In this document: positions 5,737 to 6,037 of the stretch, piece after piece
Layout of the letters: each line of letters opens with the position of its first letter
Numbering within the stretch: the stretch's first letter is position 1
NCBI GenBank assembly: GCA_023386255.1
Contig: JAEWKB010000259.1
Span: 1 to 6,037, forward strand
Direction of reading: 5' to 3'
Source: Bacteroidota bacterium
GTDB lineage: Bacteria > Bacteroidota > Bacteroidia > Flavobacteriales > Flavobacteriaceae
Length of the DNA stretch: 6,037 nt
Notes under the pieces: generated by a model
What the model saw: only the letters and a program-made list of their open reading frames with translations
The model's database searches: none
Told to the model about the DNA's origin: nothing
Program-made: the position numbers and the translations under genes

Positions 5737-6037
5737 ATGGATGAGTACATGGGAATTATCAAGTTATTTGCGGGAAATTTTGCACCGGTAGGCTGGTTTG
5801 ATTGTAATGGGCAGCTATTGCCAATTTCACAATATTCAGCTTTATTCTCACTATTAGGTACAACTTACGGCGGCGATGGCATAACTACCTTTGCTTTGCC
5901 AAACTTGCAAAACAGGGTACCGGGCGGAATTAGTAATGCCATGCCACAAGGTGCAGTGGTTGGTTCGGCCACTACCACTGCTCTTGGCCAGGGTGTATTA
6001 TCGGTTGCAAACATACCTGCACACACACATACTGCGA
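5737..6037 (+). CDS. Phage tail-collar domain protein (MdpB-like), N-terminal part (3' end outside window)
   Basis: One hundred codons are present and the frame is still open at the window end. The N-terminus MDEYMGIIKLFAGNFAPVGW (1-20) followed by CNGQLLPISQYSALFSLLGT (23-42), TYGGDGITTFALPNLQNRVP (43-62) is a textbook phage tail-collar domain of the type called microcystin-dependent or MdpB-like proteins. The PAHTHT motif at 94-99 is also typical of the family; similar His-x-His motifs bind metal in phage fibre tips. Such proteins are usually about 170-220 aa, so roughly half is visible. No signal peptide is present. Full-size phage structural genes are not seen nearby, and these genes occur in many bacterial genomes without a prophage. 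The upstream operator and promoter suggest control by the neighbouring two-component system. In related genomes such genes often occur in tandem, so more copies may follow. The biological role in bacteria is poorly known. Confidence 0.92.
   Translation, partial: MDEYMGIIKLFAGNFAPVGWFDCNGQLLPISQYSALFSLLGTTYGGDGITTFALPNLQNRVPGGISNAMPQGAVVGSATTTALGQGVLSVANIPAHTHTA

Noticed and set aside
5559..5762. Minus-strand open frame of 67 codons
   Set aside because: It covers the tail-collar promoter and start codon on the opposite strand, and its composition is that of translated AT-rich intergenic DNA.
5737..6037. Prophage or tailocin at the right edge
   Set aside because: Only a collar domain is visible and no other phage gene, integrase or attachment repeat is in the window, so the claim cannot be supported from this sequence.

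Overview
The window looks like a chromosomal piece of a Bacteroidota bacterium, most likely Flavobacteriaceae (Flavobacterium or a close relative). The reasons are a fairly low G+C content, AT-rich upstream regions without clear Shine-Dalgarno sites, promoter elements of the Bacteroidota TAnnTTTG type, and the protein families present. Signal transduction genes dominate. No tRNA, rRNA, CRISPR array or insertion sequence was seen.

Layout. (1) Positions 3-2325, plus strand: the C-terminal end of a large hybrid protein with three receiver domains, whose start lies outside the window, followed 13 bp later by a receiver-histidine kinase. The pair ends in a strong terminator whose left arm lies inside the last codons of the kinase gene. 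(2) Positions 2339-2383: a short convergent gap holding two more perfect hairpins. (3) 2384-2797, minus strand: a small protein resembling the DUF1842 family, with a predicted promoter about 120 bp upstream of its start. (4) 3003-5456, minus strand: four tightly packed genes encoding a 117-aa protein of unknown function, a roughly seven-helix membrane protein, a NarX/DesK-type (HisKA_3) histidine kinase and a LuxR/NarL-type response regulator. The last three overlap. (5) 5457-5736: a divergent intergenic region. (6) 5737 to the end, plus strand: the N-terminal 100 residues of a phage-tail-collar (MdpB-like) protein.

The most striking signal is a 24-bp sequence present twice without mismatch, at 2950-2973 (read on the minus strand) and 5630-5653 (plus strand). 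Each copy contains the dyad ACAGGTA-TTTA-TACCTAT. Each is oriented the same way relative to the gene it precedes: the DUF1842-like gene in one case, the tail-collar gene in the other. In both, the dyad centre is exactly 30.5 bp from the first T of a TAnnTTTG-like element (TACCTTCG and TAATTTTG). That places the dyad near -41.5, where class II activators bind.

The half-sites resemble NarL-type heptamers, and a NarL-type regulator is encoded between the two sites. The simplest reading is a local regulon: membrane protein and kinase sense a cue, the LuxR-type regulator is phosphorylated, and it switches on the two flanking effector genes. The operator arrangement is directly visible. The identity of the regulator and the function of the effectors are inferred.
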